Positions 9,489 through 17,797 of a DNA stretch of 64,000 bases are shown in pieces. Below the pieces are notes generated by a model. That model ran no database searches, had not been told where the DNA came from, and worked only from the letters and a program-made list of their open reading frames with translations. This DNA is from Bythopirellula sp041737835. Lineage in GTDB: Bacteria; Planctomycetota; Planctomycetia; Pirellulales; Lacipirellulaceae. The stretch lies in the NCBI GenBank assembly GCA_041737835.1, contig JBGSQY010000030.1. The stretch is one strand, 5' to 3'. Every line of letters begins with the position of its first letter. Position 1 is the first letter of the stretch. Made by a program: the position numbers and the translations under genes.

Positions 9489-10106
9489 GAGTATCCGCGC
9501 CAAAGGGTCTGGTTCTGACGGTAATACTCGAAATATCGGTCAATCCGCTGCCAGTAAGAACGATTTCAACGGTTTTGACGGTAACTCCATTTGTACTAGC
9601 ACCCAATCAACCGATAGGACCGTCAAAGTTTGCCAAGGTGGTGGCGAACTAGGCAAGAAGCGCGGACGCGCGCGTCCAGCCAACATCTGGATATTTGATT
9701 CGATAGCAATCAATGAATGGGAAAGATGTTTGTAGCACGCCGCCACACACGAGATGGAGCAACGATGTCTAGAACTTCGAGCGGCTGGGATCTGCGCGGA
9801 AGAAAGTTAGTAGCAACCAGCAGATACCAAGCGTATTTGATCTTAGGCACACAAGACACACCATCCTCTATTGCCAAGCGGGGCAAATTATGAATAGATC
9901 CGTTCGTCACGAACCGTCGTTAGTTTCCAGAATTTCCATGTCTATATCAATCATCCATAAACAATCATTTGGAGGCGACGGAGAACTCTACGCGGGTCAT
10001 TTCACACCGTGAAATTGGACGGGTTGGCACCCATACGCGGTTGCAGGCGAACAACGCTATATTAGAACCATGTGTCCCCTAGCCGCGGCTTGGCAAAGGA
10101 ATCGGG
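9489..10106. other. Intergenic region, 618 bp, no gene seen
   Basis: I find no convincing coding sequence here. The only structure noted is a 14-bp perfect palindrome, GGACGCGCGCGTCC, at 9664-9677, whose outer half-sites resemble the larger palindrome at 6640-6669. AAAGGA near 10095 is the ribosome site of the next gene. Confidence 0.6.
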
Positions 10107-10934
10107 ATGTCTGGAGCTCAGAATGAGAGTCAATGGGTCGGTGTCCGCACTGTCGGTCGTGTCGCCCTCTTCATGTTTCTTTGCGCCCTTGGCGTAGCAT
10201 TTGCCGCGCCGATCGCCAAGCAATTTTCAGGCATACCCGCGGAGCTTGCAATCGGCCAACTTACAAGCCTTTGGACCTTCGCACTCACGATCGCGTTCGT
10301 CAGATGGGAACGACTACGGCTCGTCGATGTAGGAGCGGCGCTGACAAGTAAGAGCGTGCCTCGCGCCATTCTGGGATTTACTCTTGGCATCGCGATTCTT
10401 GGCGCCTGGGCAGTTCTTTGCGCGTTGGCCGGCCCTGTAAAGTGGAGTATGGCGAAGGATTCAACCTTTGGCGCACTGGGAGTGTTTGCTATCGCATACG
10501 TGCTTTTGGCGTGCCGAGAAGAATTGGTGTTCCATGGTTACCCGCTACGACGGCTAGATCGCTCATACGGAATGTGGGTTGCCCAGATTATGGTAGCATT
10601 AGTATTTATCGCCGAACATCGACTCGGCGGCATGTCGAGGCAGCGCGCGTTTCTAGGGCCGGGCATCGGGTGTCTACTATTCGGCATGGCAGCAATAGCT
10701 ACGAGAGGTCTTGCGATTCCCATAGGCCTGCACGCAGGCTGGAATACAGGGCATTGGTCACTTGGTTTGAAGGGCGCAGGGGGATTTTGGCAAGGAGTTG
10801 TGCCTTCAGGACAGGATGATCGCGCAGAGTTTGTGGCAATGGTCGCTTATATCACTGTGATGTGTATCGGGATCGTTGGGTTTTGGCTGCGATATCGTTG
10901 GTGCGGGCGTAAAGGACGTCTAACAATTTGTTAG
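10107..10934 (+). CDS. CPBP family intramembrane metalloprotease
   Basis: This is a 275-residue polytopic membrane protein with about seven hydrophobic segments. The three CPBP/ABI motifs are visible: EELVFHGYPLRRL (the EExxxR-type glutamate pair), the histidine region FIAEHRLGG, and HAGWNTGH near the C-terminus. This family includes CAAX prenyl proteases and bacteriocin-immunity proteins. The physiological substrate here is unknown. AAAGGAATCGGG provides a ribosome site directly before the ATG. The 3' end overlaps the convergent gene by 4 bases. Confidence 0.85.
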   Translation: MSGAQNESQWVGVRTVGRVALFMFLCALGVAFAAPIAKQFSGIPAELAIGQLTSLWTFALTIAFVRWERLRLVDVGAALTSKSVPRAILGFTLGIAILGAWAVLCALAGPVKWSMAKDSTFGALGVFAIAYVLLACREELVFHGYPLRRLDRSYGMWVAQIMVALVFIAEHRLGGMSRQRAFLGPGIGCLLFGMAAIATRGLAIPIGLHAGWNTGHWSLGLKGAGGFWQGVVPSGQDDRAEFVAMVAYITVMCIGIVGFWLRYRWCGRKGRLTIC

Positions 10935-11356
10935 GCGTCTTTCGACATCGATTTCTGTACATCTGCTTGTGTATGCCAGTGCATCTGTAAATATGGCTCG
11001 CTAGTCATGAATTGCTGCAATAGTTCATCATCGGTGCCGTCCAAGTGGATGTCGCTTTCATGGCAAAACATCACTTCAAGCCGCTTCGCTGGAACTTCAA
11101 AGATAAAGTCCGACTCTCCTGGCGTGACAATCTTCTGCTCAATTGAATCTTCAATAAGATATTGCATCCAACGCGTGTCATCGTTCATGGGCTGCCAATG
11201 CAGACTGCCGTGAATCTTTGTCTTCCAGCCATACATGGCGACGATTTTATGCTCGCCAACAAGGTTTAGCAGCACATCGGGCAAAGCCAGCAGAGCAGCA
11301 TGCATCTGCTCCTTCGGTAAATAGTCAGTACTAAATTTTGCGGCCTTGCTCGCCAT
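10931..11356 (-). CDS. Hypothetical protein
   Basis: This is a soluble-looking protein of about 141 residues starting MASKAAKFSTDYLPKEQ (start base 11356). I do not recognise a family. It has no signal peptide or membrane segment and is rich in His and Trp near LHWQP and MHWHTQ. The open frame extends to 11446, but the extra residues look non-coding. No clear ribosome site precedes either start. It ends in a 4-base overlap with the convergent CPBP protease. Confidence 0.55.
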   Translation of the reverse strand: MASKAAKFSTDYLPKEQMHAALLALPDVLLNLVGEHKIVAMYGWKTKIHGSLHWQPMNDDTRWMQYLIEDSIEQKIVTPGESDFIFEVPAKRLEVMFCHESDIHLDGTDDELLQQFMTSEPYLQMHWHTQADVQKSMSKDA

Positions 11357-11465
11357 CGATCGTACGCCTGACGTAGAAGAACAATTGCCCGTCCTGCAAT
11401 CTACGAGGTCGAGTGCCAGTATACCGCCAAGAAAAGGTAAAGCCAAAGCGCCCGTTTACTGCGGG

Positions 11466-11828
11466 TCAACGACTGCGCCTTGCTCGGCTTCGATATCTCT
11501 GAACTAACATACCGATGACCCCTATGAAGGAGGCTGTAATTGCACTGGATAAGGTGCCGATGGCTAATAGGCCCAAAGGGGCGAGTATTCCTGTAGCAAA
11601 CTTTGAACCAAAGAGTGGTGGAGACAACCCGGGCGGTGAGCGATCAATAGCACGTATTACTTCGATAATGGGTACATCTAATGTCGCGCTTTTATAGGCA
11701 AGTAGACCAACTATTCCAATCCAAATTAGGACACAGATTGCGCCGAGCACGACGAATGAGATTTTTGTGCCAAGCCAAGTGCATCGCTTGATCAACGCAA
11801 ATCCATTCGGTGATGCTGTATCATGCAT
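11466..11828 (-). CDS. Small membrane protein of unknown function
   Basis: This is a 120-residue protein with two predicted transmembrane segments, one around ISFVVLGAICVLIWIGIVGL and one around LGLLAIGTLSSAITASFIGV. The C-terminus is arginine-rich (RYRSRARRSR), suggesting that this end is cytoplasmic. It was not recognised as a family. It runs in the same direction as the small genes on either side, in a stretch of short unknown genes just outside the putative tRNA-Asn island. Confidence 0.5.
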   Translation of the reverse strand: MHDTASPNGFALIKRCTWLGTKISFVVLGAICVLIWIGIVGLLAYKSATLDVPIIEVIRAIDRSPPGLSPPLFGSKFATGILAPLGLLAIGTLSSAITASFIGVIGMLVQRYRSRARRSR

Positions 11829-11928
11829 AGTGACCTAACCAAAATGCTCACTTGCCGGCTCCCAAGCTATTGGGATCTAGAACCAGTATACCGTCGCGAA
11901 AAGAAAAATTTCAAAAGCAATCGTTATT

Positions 11929-12258
11929 TCACGGCATTGAATTCTTTGACAACTTTCGATATTCATCGAATAGCTGTTGAGCAACGAAGGAACGGTGTTC
12001 CGGGTTGGTTTCGATACCAATGCTCACACGTTCAAGCGAATGGAGATGTTGGGCGAGTTTGACAGCATCCGCACCGTCTTGGAGCAGGCAAACCATCCCC
12101 GGCACATAGTTGCTGTATTCGTTGCGTGCCGCTGGGCTGTCGTTCACACCGATAGGGTCCCAATGTTTCCAAAGGATGCGATCGACCGACTTAGAAAGTG
12201 CTGCTTTTACTTTGGCTTTCACAGCAGGCGTACTAGCCGCCAACTTGTTATTCAACAC
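11929..12258 (-). CDS. Conserved hypothetical protein (DPIGVND-type)
   Basis: The recognisable part is about 109 residues, with SVDRILWKHWDPIGVND, a YxxYVPG segment and a C-terminal helix (LFDEYRKLS). I recall small bacterial proteins of unknown function with this WDPIGV pattern, but I have no name for them. No ATG precedes the conserved part closely. A GTG at 12258 is my best start. The frame stays open to 12441, but that stretch runs through the partial tRNA-Asn copy at 12311-12361. The native upstream region may have been replaced when the neighbouring island inserted. Confidence 0.55.
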   Translation of the reverse strand: MLNNKLAASTPAVKAKVKAALSKSVDRILWKHWDPIGVNDSPAARNEYSNYVPGMVCLLQDGADAVKLAQHLHSLERVSIGIETNPEHRSFVAQQLFDEYRKLSKNSMP

Positions 12259-12310
12259 GAAAAGTAAAGGGATCGCTGCCGAACAGAGTTGTTCAACAGC
12301 ACCCGAATAG

Positions 12311-12361
12311 AAAAAGCTCCCCGGGTAGGACGCGAACCTACGACCCAGCGGTAAACAGGCG
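12311..12361 (-). other. Partial tRNA-Asn copy, candidate attachment site (att)
   Basis: These 51 bases match 21091-21141 at 48 positions by my alignment, with mismatches at 12332, 12353 and 12359. The matched part covers the five bases past the tRNA 3' end, the acceptor 3' strand, the T arm, the variable region and the 3' side of the anticodon stem-loop. Similarity stops abruptly on both sides. The orientation is the same as the intact tRNA-Asn. A 3'-half tRNA duplicate of this kind is the usual scar of site-specific integration at a tRNA gene. The cloverleaf 5' half is missing, so it cannot be a functional tRNA. Confidence 0.8.
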
Positions 12362-12976
12362 ATTCTGGCAAGTCTCTGCATGGCTTTTTCGCTGCAATTA
12401 TAGGGTATTCTAAATCGGCCTGGATACTTTATCCATCTCAAAAGTATCCATTTCCCAAGGGCGAGACACGGTCAACTTTCATTATCAAAAGCAATTGTGG
12501 CTACTTGGTTGTTTTCTCGGCGTGCCCGAGCCGGCTATGGCAATGATGCTGCTCTTGGCAGCGGCAGGAATTTACCAGCAGCGACGGCGGAGTATCTAAA
12601 TCCTACACCCACAATGTGCCTGGAGTCCTTCGAGAACATTTCAAGCATTCGAGCAGTAGTGCACGCGGCATACAAGAGTGGGGGTGAGGGTCAAATCATC
12701 TGGATTCTCACTCCAAATCTGACCGCAGGTGAAGGGGGCAGGTCAGTGTTCAGTGAGGAACGCAAAAGGATCAGGTACATTTGCGACCTGGATGTTGTGA
12801 TGTGCTCCTTTTCGTCACACTTTTCTCCGATGAGTGCGGACCGGGCTCCGTGGGCGATCCGTTTTTTCCAGGATTTAGCTGTCGGAGTGATCGGCACCTC
12901 AATTGCTCGGTTTTTAACCTCTGGGGCTCATTCAGAGCCCATAAAGAGTACTCGTTTGCGAAAGGATGCGACAATA
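12362..12976. other. Gene-free left arm of the putative island
   Basis: About 615 bases without a convincing gene. An open frame runs in from upstream into the cytochrome gene at 12977, but the residues before its MNKNH start look non-coding. A short GGGCTC/GAGCCC hairpin lies near 12926-12942, just before the cytochrome gene. I saw no recombination gene or remnant. Confidence 0.5.
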
Positions 12977-13396
12977 ATGAACAAAAATCATAGTTTGGCA
13001 GGCGTCCTGGGCATTTTGTTAGTCGGGGTCGTCTGGGCTCAGGGTCTTGATGAGCCACTGGTTGAGCCGTTTCCTAACACCGAAGCGAAGCCGTTCACTT
13101 TCTGGATGGATGTGAAGCTGGGAGAATCTCAAAAAATCTTCGCTGCCTTAGCGGAGGCCGATTTCGAAACCCTTGTCGGTAGTGCCAAGAAGCTGACGGC
13201 CTTAGCCGAAATGGAGGGCTTTGTCCGCAATCGCTATCCGGGATATAAAACTCAATTACAATCCTATCAATTCGCTCTTCGCGAAATCGAAAAGCAAGCG
13301 AGCCATGAGTCTATTGAAGGGGTAACGCTGGGTTTTCAGCAGTTGACTTTGAGCTGTGTGAATTGCCACAAGCAACTACGCGATGCCGCTAAATGA
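12977..13396 (+). CDS. Small periplasmic c-type cytochrome (cytochrome c'-like)
   Basis: This is a 139-residue protein with a cleavable signal peptide (HSLAGVLGILLVGVVWAQ). The mature part is all-helical, with one haem-binding motif CVNCH very close to the C-terminus. A C-terminal CxxCH after about 100 helical residues is the layout of class II cytochromes (cytochrome c' and c-556). The first conserved helix carries the candidate axial methionine, in FWMDVKLGESQKIF. AAAGGA about 10 bases before the ATG supports this start. It lies at the head of the putative island genes, 55 bases before a mini zinc-ribbon gene. Redox partner unknown. Confidence 0.8.
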   Translation: MNKNHSLAGVLGILLVGVVWAQGLDEPLVEPFPNTEAKPFTFWMDVKLGESQKIFAALAEADFETLVGSAKKLTALAEMEGFVRNRYPGYKTQLQSYQFALREIEKQASHESIEGVTLGFQQLTLSCVNCHKQLRDAAK

Positions 13397-13451
13397 CTTG
13401 GAGTGCTTCATTTAGACCTAGTTCACGGTTTGGTAATCAAGGAGATTGACG

Positions 13452-13628
13452 ATGGCGTGTGTTCACTTGCAGCGACTTTACAATCTTTGCCAGGAACAGG
13501 AACTGAAACTTGGCGGGGCGGACTTGATCAGAGTGTTCTGCACGCAGTGTGGCGAGCAGGAAGTTTGTCCGTCTACGTTGATGGACGACTACCATCCGCA
13601 AGAAAACGAGCCGGCAGGAGAAAAGTAA
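13452..13628 (+). CDS. Mini zinc-ribbon-like protein, copy 1
   Basis: This is a 58-residue protein: MACVHLQRLYNLCQEQEL, then CTQCGEQEVCP. The CxxC-x5-C group and the N-terminal C-x-H plus C13 make a plausible zinc site. It is clearly a paralogue of the protein at 17798-18004, with the same MAC-H-L-LY-LCQEQ and CGEQEVCP pattern. AAGGAG lies 8 bases before the ATG. It is too small for an enzyme, so a regulatory or adaptor role is likely. No named family recognised. Confidence 0.75.
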   Translation: MACVHLQRLYNLCQEQELKLGGADLIRVFCTQCGEQEVCPSTLMDDYHPQENEPAGEK

Positions 13629-13646
13629 AAAGCACAACAGGCTGCC

Positions 13647-13964
13647 TTGCCAGAGGCCCAAGTAGGCAAGTTGAAAGAGGCGATATCGGGTAGTTTTTGG
13701 TCGTCGCCGCTCACGGTTTCCTCGATCGCGTTTGCCCTAGCAGGTTTACTTGTATTGATGGTTGGCCTGTGGACGCGACAGGCAGCGTTTGGGTTTGGCG
13801 GCATTGTGCAAACCGAGGGACGCGACATCTCGCGCTTGATGGAAGCGCTAGGAGCACTTCATCGGAAGTACGAGCTCATGTATACAGTCTTGCTCGTCGC
13901 GGCGATCATCAGCTTAGTATCGTTTGTGGCCAGCCTTTGGCATGCGTGGCGGGGCGGTACCTGA
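13647..13964 (+). CDS. Small two-helix membrane protein
   Basis: This is a protein of about 105 residues with two transmembrane segments, near residues 22-42 and 80-98. They flank a soluble loop of about 40 residues containing TEGRDISRLMEALGALHRKY. The start is a TTG 18 bases after the mini zinc-ribbon gene, with a weak ribosome site. A later start is possible. The helix-loop-helix layout with a charged periplasmic or cytoplasmic loop suggests a small sensor or scaffold, but no family was recognised. It is probably co-transcribed with its upstream neighbour. Confidence 0.6.
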   Translation: MPEAQVGKLKEAISGSFWSSPLTVSSIAFALAGLLVLMVGLWTRQAAFGFGGIVQTEGRDISRLMEALGALHRKYELMYTVLLVAAIISLVSFVASLWHAWRGGT

Positions 13965-14100
13965 CAGTAAGAGGATAGGCAGTTTCTTTATGGCCGATCT
14001 TAACGGCATGATTGGGATGGCTCGCTCGCTTATCGATGGGTTAGAATCCCAAGCTCTCAGCTTGCACGGGTTGGTACTCCCCTCATTCATGGAATTTTTC

Positions 14101-14598
14101 ATGAGCGCAGATGTTTCAAGACTCATCGCGTCCCTTCGGTCCGACGATTCTGCGACACAACAAGCCACAGCAGAACAACTGGCTCACATGGAAACAGGTG
14201 CCCAGGCTGCCGCCGTGGCGCTTGTCGAGGCTTCTGACTCCGACAAGGAAGAGGTACGCGAATGGGTTGTCGCGGCATTGGAAGGGATCGGACCGCCTCT
14301 GGAAAAGGACATCGCGCAATTAGCCGCGTTGCTCCAGAAAAAATCGCTGGATGTGGCGTACTGGGCCGCGACTTTATTGGGTCGATTGGGGCATGAGGCG
14401 GCGCCTGCCGTTTCCGAACTGACCAAGGCCGTTTCCACTCATGACGAGTTGGCTGTCAGGCAACGGGCGGCTTCGGCCTTGGGAGAGATTGGTCCGGCAG
14501 CCAAGTCATCACTCGACTCGCTACAAGACGCCACTAAGAGTACGGATCCTCGACTGGCTACACTTGCACGGGACGCCATCGAACAAATCAAGGATTAG
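14101..14598 (+). CDS. HEAT-repeat protein
   Basis: This is a protein of about 165 residues built of HEAT/PBS-lyase-type helical repeats. Repeats of about 35-40 residues are visible: VSRLIASLRSDDSATQQATA, then EEVREWVVAALEGIG, then LDVAYWAATLLGRLGHEAAP, then LAVRQRAASALGEIG. Such proteins act as binding scaffolds, and a few are phycobilin lyases. Here a scaffold is the safer reading. I start at MSADVSRL (14101). An upstream in-frame ATG at 13990, with AGAGGA about 13 bases before it, is the alternative and would add 37 residues that look unlike the repeats. It lies on the plus strand after the small membrane protein. Confidence 0.75.
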   Translation: MSADVSRLIASLRSDDSATQQATAEQLAHMETGAQAAAVALVEASDSDKEEVREWVVAALEGIGPPLEKDIAQLAALLQKKSLDVAYWAATLLGRLGHEAAPAVSELTKAVSTHDELAVRQRAASALGEIGPAAKSSLDSLQDATKSTDPRLATLARDAIEQIKD

Positions 14599-14657
14599 CA
14601 CTGATCTTATAAACTTCTATGGCTGGCTGTTAAGGCCCGATGTTGAATGCACTCTAC

Positions 14658-15815
14658 TCAGCGAGGATTTTCTGGCCTTGTGGCGATAGCCATGCCATTT
14701 CCCGATTCGTAGGCACTGAACTCCGCCCAGACGGGGCAATGATCCGAGACTTCCAGAGCTTCCGCCTCACTGAGTCCGAAGCTATTCATCAAATCTACAA
14801 CGCCGAAGCGTCCATAATATTCGGACGTGGCCATCTGATTAAAGACGATGTTGTCGTACATCTTGTTACGCCGCGTGTTCGTTGTCACTTGCGTGATGGC
14901 GTGTGCGATATTGGGGAGCTGCCCTAGATTGCCGAGGTGGTATTCATCCACATTCAGGTCACCCAGAAGAATGACGTCGTCCTCGCCGCTCCCATTCTGC
15001 TGCACACCCACGAAGGTATGCGCCAGGGCATTCAATTCCGTTTTTGTCTCGTCCGGATCGGTGTGAATGTCGACCAATGTAAAAGTGAAGGCCCTCTCCG
15101 GAGGTACTCCGCGCACCCGAAACCGCGCTGCCAGCGGTTCTCGGTGCAACAAGTCTTGAGGATCCGGGGTCGTGTAAACAGAATTCATTCCCAGCTCGAT
15201 ACGCGAAGAGTCGAAGATAATCGCGTACTGTTCCTTACTGTTCGTCCTCCCCAGTCGGGGACCGATCACATAACTGTATTGACCCACTCCGGCGTTGATC
15301 ATGTTCACGAACGTCGGCACAACACTATCATCGGTCGAACGAACTTCCTGGATGGCTACGATGTCGAACTGCCGAATGATGTTGGTCAGCACCTGCATCG
15401 CCTTGGGATTGGCAAGCTTCGACGTGCCAAAGACTTGGATATTAAACGAGGCGATCTTGATCGATTCCGGGCCGCGGGGCGCCAGCGGTGGCAGGTAAAC
15501 ATTGGTAGGGGTGTAGGCAACCCCGCCAGGTTGCTGGGCCACGTTGACATCGCTCGGGTAGGCTTGGGTATCTGCAGCGCGCTTGCCGAACAGCTTGTCC
15601 GCCGCGGAGACGACCAACACCTGCAGGTCGTGGCTGATCTTGGCTGCCTGCTGTTGGTCGACCGATATATGGGGCTTGCCTTCCGACCACTCGACCTTAA
15701 CGATGCCCGAGCCCGTGACACCAAAGATTGTGACTAACATGAGCCACAAATACTTCGATACACCGGATTTTTTCGCAGTCGCTGGCCGTCGGTTACTTTT
15801 AATGGTCTTGGCCAT
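14658..15815 (-). CDS. Membrane-anchored endonuclease/exonuclease/phosphatase (EEP) family protein
   Basis: This is a 385-residue protein with a basic N-terminus and one transmembrane anchor (about residues 22-40). A linker ending near residue 115 leads to a full EEP (DNase I-like) domain. Catalytic signatures in order: IKIASFNIQVFG (Asn), AIQEVRS (metal Glu), DIHTDPD (His), VILLGDLNVDE (Asp/Asn) and SDHCPVWAEF (final Asp-His). All look intact, so a nuclease or phosphoesterase facing the periplasm is likely. The region just after the anchor (VEWSEGKPHISVD) resembles the protein encoded upstream at 15929-16255. It is convergent with the HEAT-repeat gene. Confidence 0.85.
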   Translation of the reverse strand: MAKTIKSNRRPATAKKSGVSKYLWLMLVTIFGVTGSGIVKVEWSEGKPHISVDQQQAAKISHDLQVLVVSAADKLFGKRAADTQAYPSDVNVAQQPGGVAYTPTNVYLPPLAPRGPESIKIASFNIQVFGTSKLANPKAMQVLTNIIRQFDIVAIQEVRSTDDSVVPTFVNMINAGVGQYSYVIGPRLGRTNSKEQYAIIFDSSRIELGMNSVYTTPDPQDLLHREPLAARFRVRGVPPERAFTFTLVDIHTDPDETKTELNALAHTFVGVQQNGSGEDDVILLGDLNVDEYHLGNLGQLPNIAHAITQVTTNTRRNKMYDNIVFNQMATSEYYGRFGVVDLMNSFGLSEAEALEVSDHCPVWAEFSAYESGNGMAIATRPENPR

Positions 15816-15928
15816 GCGTCGTCATCGTTCCATCGCAGCGTTAATTGCGAAAGTTCGCCAGGCGTGGCGAGTTTTTCGCACAGCCCCTAAGGCGCAGCTC
15901 CCTGCAAACGCAAGTAAGAAGAAACTAG

Positions 15929-16255
15929 CTACTGCTGTTCGTTGCGTGTGTTCCAACGGTCAGTCAGCCATTCCTTGGCAGTGCTTTCACCATCGGCCAT
16001 GTGCAGCCTTTGTTCTACGCTGTGCTCCAAGTTGTGCTGGACTTCAATCGCGCGTTCTTTGTTGACTTGCAAATGTGGCACACCTCCCGACCAATCCAAA
16101 GTAAGGACACCAGAAGCAGCCAGAGCGCATACCAGGAGCAAGGTGACACGAGCACCCCAACGGCTGGCCACGACATCTCGGATTGGCGCGGGAAAAGCCA
16201 TCGCGCCAACGCCCACGAGATGTTGCGCAGCAGTCTTCTTTTTGGATCTCGCCAT
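15929..16255 (-). CDS. Small protein sharing the EEP protein's membrane anchor
   Basis: This is a protein of about 108 residues starting MARSKKKTAAQH at 16255, with GGAG 10 bases upstream. A single transmembrane helix (TLLLVCALAASGVLTL) is followed by DWSGGVPHLQVNKERAIEV and a helical tail. The anchor and the next 30 residues match the same part of the EEP protein at 14658-15815 (VEWSEGKPHISVDQQQAAKI) in position and pattern: aromatic-Ser, Gly, Pro-His, Val, then a helix. It has no enzymatic domain. It is in the same orientation and 113 bases upstream of the EEP gene, suggesting a partner or a truncated paralogue. Confidence 0.7.
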   Translation of the reverse strand: MARSKKKTAAQHLVGVGAMAFPAPIRDVVASRWGARVTLLLVCALAASGVLTLDWSGGVPHLQVNKERAIEVQHNLEHSVEQRLHMADGESTAKEWLTDRWNTRNEQQ

Positions 16256-17117
16256 GTGGAAACTCCAATTAGGTACAATGAGAGGCATCTGTGCCGCAAA
16301 GAAACGGCCGCGACTTGTATCCGGTGGCCCGCTTTGCTGCAAGCCGAACTTGGTGGGGGCTATCTGCTATCAGTGCCGAAGCATTGGCCTGCAAGGCACT
16401 ATTCGACGGTGCTGTCAATCTGCAAATAGTTGAGAGAACGGCGAGTTCAATGGCTCGCGAACGAGTTCGCAGGTCGCTAATTCGATGCGACTCGTGATTG
16501 CTTGAGAAAAAACTTTCTATAACTCTGTGGCCTATTGGTGGCTCGACAAAGTTTGAGGCTGGGTATCGACCGCTCAAGCTCGGCGAATAGCGATGTTTCA
16601 ACTGGCTGGAGGGACGATCAGGACCGCGCGGTTTTTGTTGGATGATTCGCTGCGCTGTATAACTTGACTGAGATTCGTCTAATACGTGTCGAACACTCAT
16701 TTTTTACGCAAGTGTGCACGTTGAGATTTGTCTTGGTCGAGTTCGACGACTCGGGTCAGGATTCGCAAATTCGGCGTATAACACAGTCATGACCTCTTAT
16801 TGGACTTTATCCGTCTATCGAAAAATTTGACAGTTGCTCTGATCCTCATCAAAGCAACCGCCCATAGTTTGCCTTTTATTCAAGCTAGTCAGGGGTCGAC
16901 GCACGTGATTCTGATCCAACACCCCCACATGGAGAAAATTATGAGCGTTTTCGCACGCCTTGCACGATGAGCTGCAGTGTTGCACGGGCATATGATGTTG
17001 AAAATCGAGCCGTTCCAGGTGCTTGCCGTGGTTTGCTCCTCCAATTCAACACTTGGTATGCGTCTTGCAAGTTTACCCATCTAGGAAATGAGTGGGTAAA
17101 GGAAAGTAAGGTGCAGC
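16256..17117. other. Intergenic region, about 860 bp, no gene seen
   Basis: This stretch lies within the putative island, upstream of the divergent anchor protein and CxxC protein genes. Open frames exist, the largest on the minus strand at 16269-16700, but their composition is unlike that of a protein and none has a ribosome site. I see no repeat or RNA gene. TAAGGTG about 8 bases before 17118 is the next gene's ribosome site. Confidence 0.5.
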
Positions 17118-17450
17118 ATGTACGAGGGAACGGACTTAGAAGACTACATGGTTACAATCCGTGAGCGCGTTTGTTCGCATTGCATTGAGCGGCCGCCCAA
17201 CGGGCCGCCGTGCCTGCCGCTGGGGAAACGCTGTGGAGTCGAGGTAAACCTTCGCGAACTTGTCGAAGCCGTGCACAAGGAGCATTCCAATTGGATGGAA
17301 CCGTACATCGATCGATTTCATGAAGACGTTTGTGCTCACTGCATTAATCGTCCGACGCCGCAATGCCCTTGCACCCTTGAATATTTGCTCCAGCTTGCGG
17401 TCGAAGCAATCGAAGAAGTCGACGAAATTCGAGGCAAGTCGGCCATTTAA
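17118..17450 (+). CDS. Duplicated CxxC-rich protein of unknown function
   Basis: This is a 110-residue protein made of two similar halves. Half one has RERVCSHCIERPPNGPPC followed by GKRC. Half two has HEDVCAHCINRPTPQCPC. Each is followed by a helix (LRELVEAVH and LEYLLQLAVEAI). The VCxHCI-x-RP-x-PC pattern with extra cysteines suggests one metal site per half (zinc or iron-sulfur). It has no signal peptide, so it should be cytoplasmic. I recall similar proteins in planctomycetes and other environmental bacteria but cannot name the family. TAAGGTG precedes the ATG. Confidence 0.7.
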   Translation: MYEGTDLEDYMVTIRERVCSHCIERPPNGPPCLPLGKRCGVEVNLRELVEAVHKEHSNWMEPYIDRFHEDVCAHCINRPTPQCPCTLEYLLQLAVEAIEEVDEIRGKSAI

Positions 17451-17797
17451 ACGCGCGAAGATAAAACTTTGAGAATGTACAGCACTGTGGCTGTTCCATG
17501 TGTGGTCGCATTTCGGCGAAACCGCTTCGGGCGGTCCGTACGGGGGGTTCGACTACTAACTTCCAGGAGTCGGCAAAAGAATTGCTGATCTAATTTTGGA
17601 AAGAATAAAAGCCTTGTTACGTGCACAGCCTATGTCGTAAGTATCCTTAAGACGTTGAAGCGAAACCCGCGTGACAGCCCTCACAGTTGTGGCACCGCGC
17701 AGGCCGTTCGCTTGCTGATGCGACTGGCAGTCAGCACGACGGACTAGATGTATTTATTATTTTATTGCAGTTGGACAACTGACCTAGGGAAGCGAGC
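17451..17797. other. Intergenic region, 347 bp, no gene seen
   Basis: No coding sequence supported. An AT-rich run (ttattattttatt) at about 17753-17765 lies just upstream of the second mini zinc-ribbon gene and may be part of its promoter. AGGGAAGCGAG precedes that gene's start. Confidence 0.5.

Noticed and set aside
12311..12361. Functional second tRNA-Asn
   Set aside because: Only the 3' half is present. There is no D arm, no 5' acceptor strand and no 5' anticodon stem.
12771..13058. Minus-strand frame over the cytochrome start
   Set aside because: It overlaps the signal-peptide coding region of the well-supported cytochrome and has no motif.
13990..14100. Upstream extension of the HEAT-repeat protein
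   Set aside because: The residues do not resemble HEAT repeats. It is kept only as an alternative start in the entry for that gene.
16269..16700. 143-residue open frame on the minus strand
   Set aside because: Composition is not protein-like, there is no ribosome site, and it overlaps the tail of a non-coding spacer within the island.
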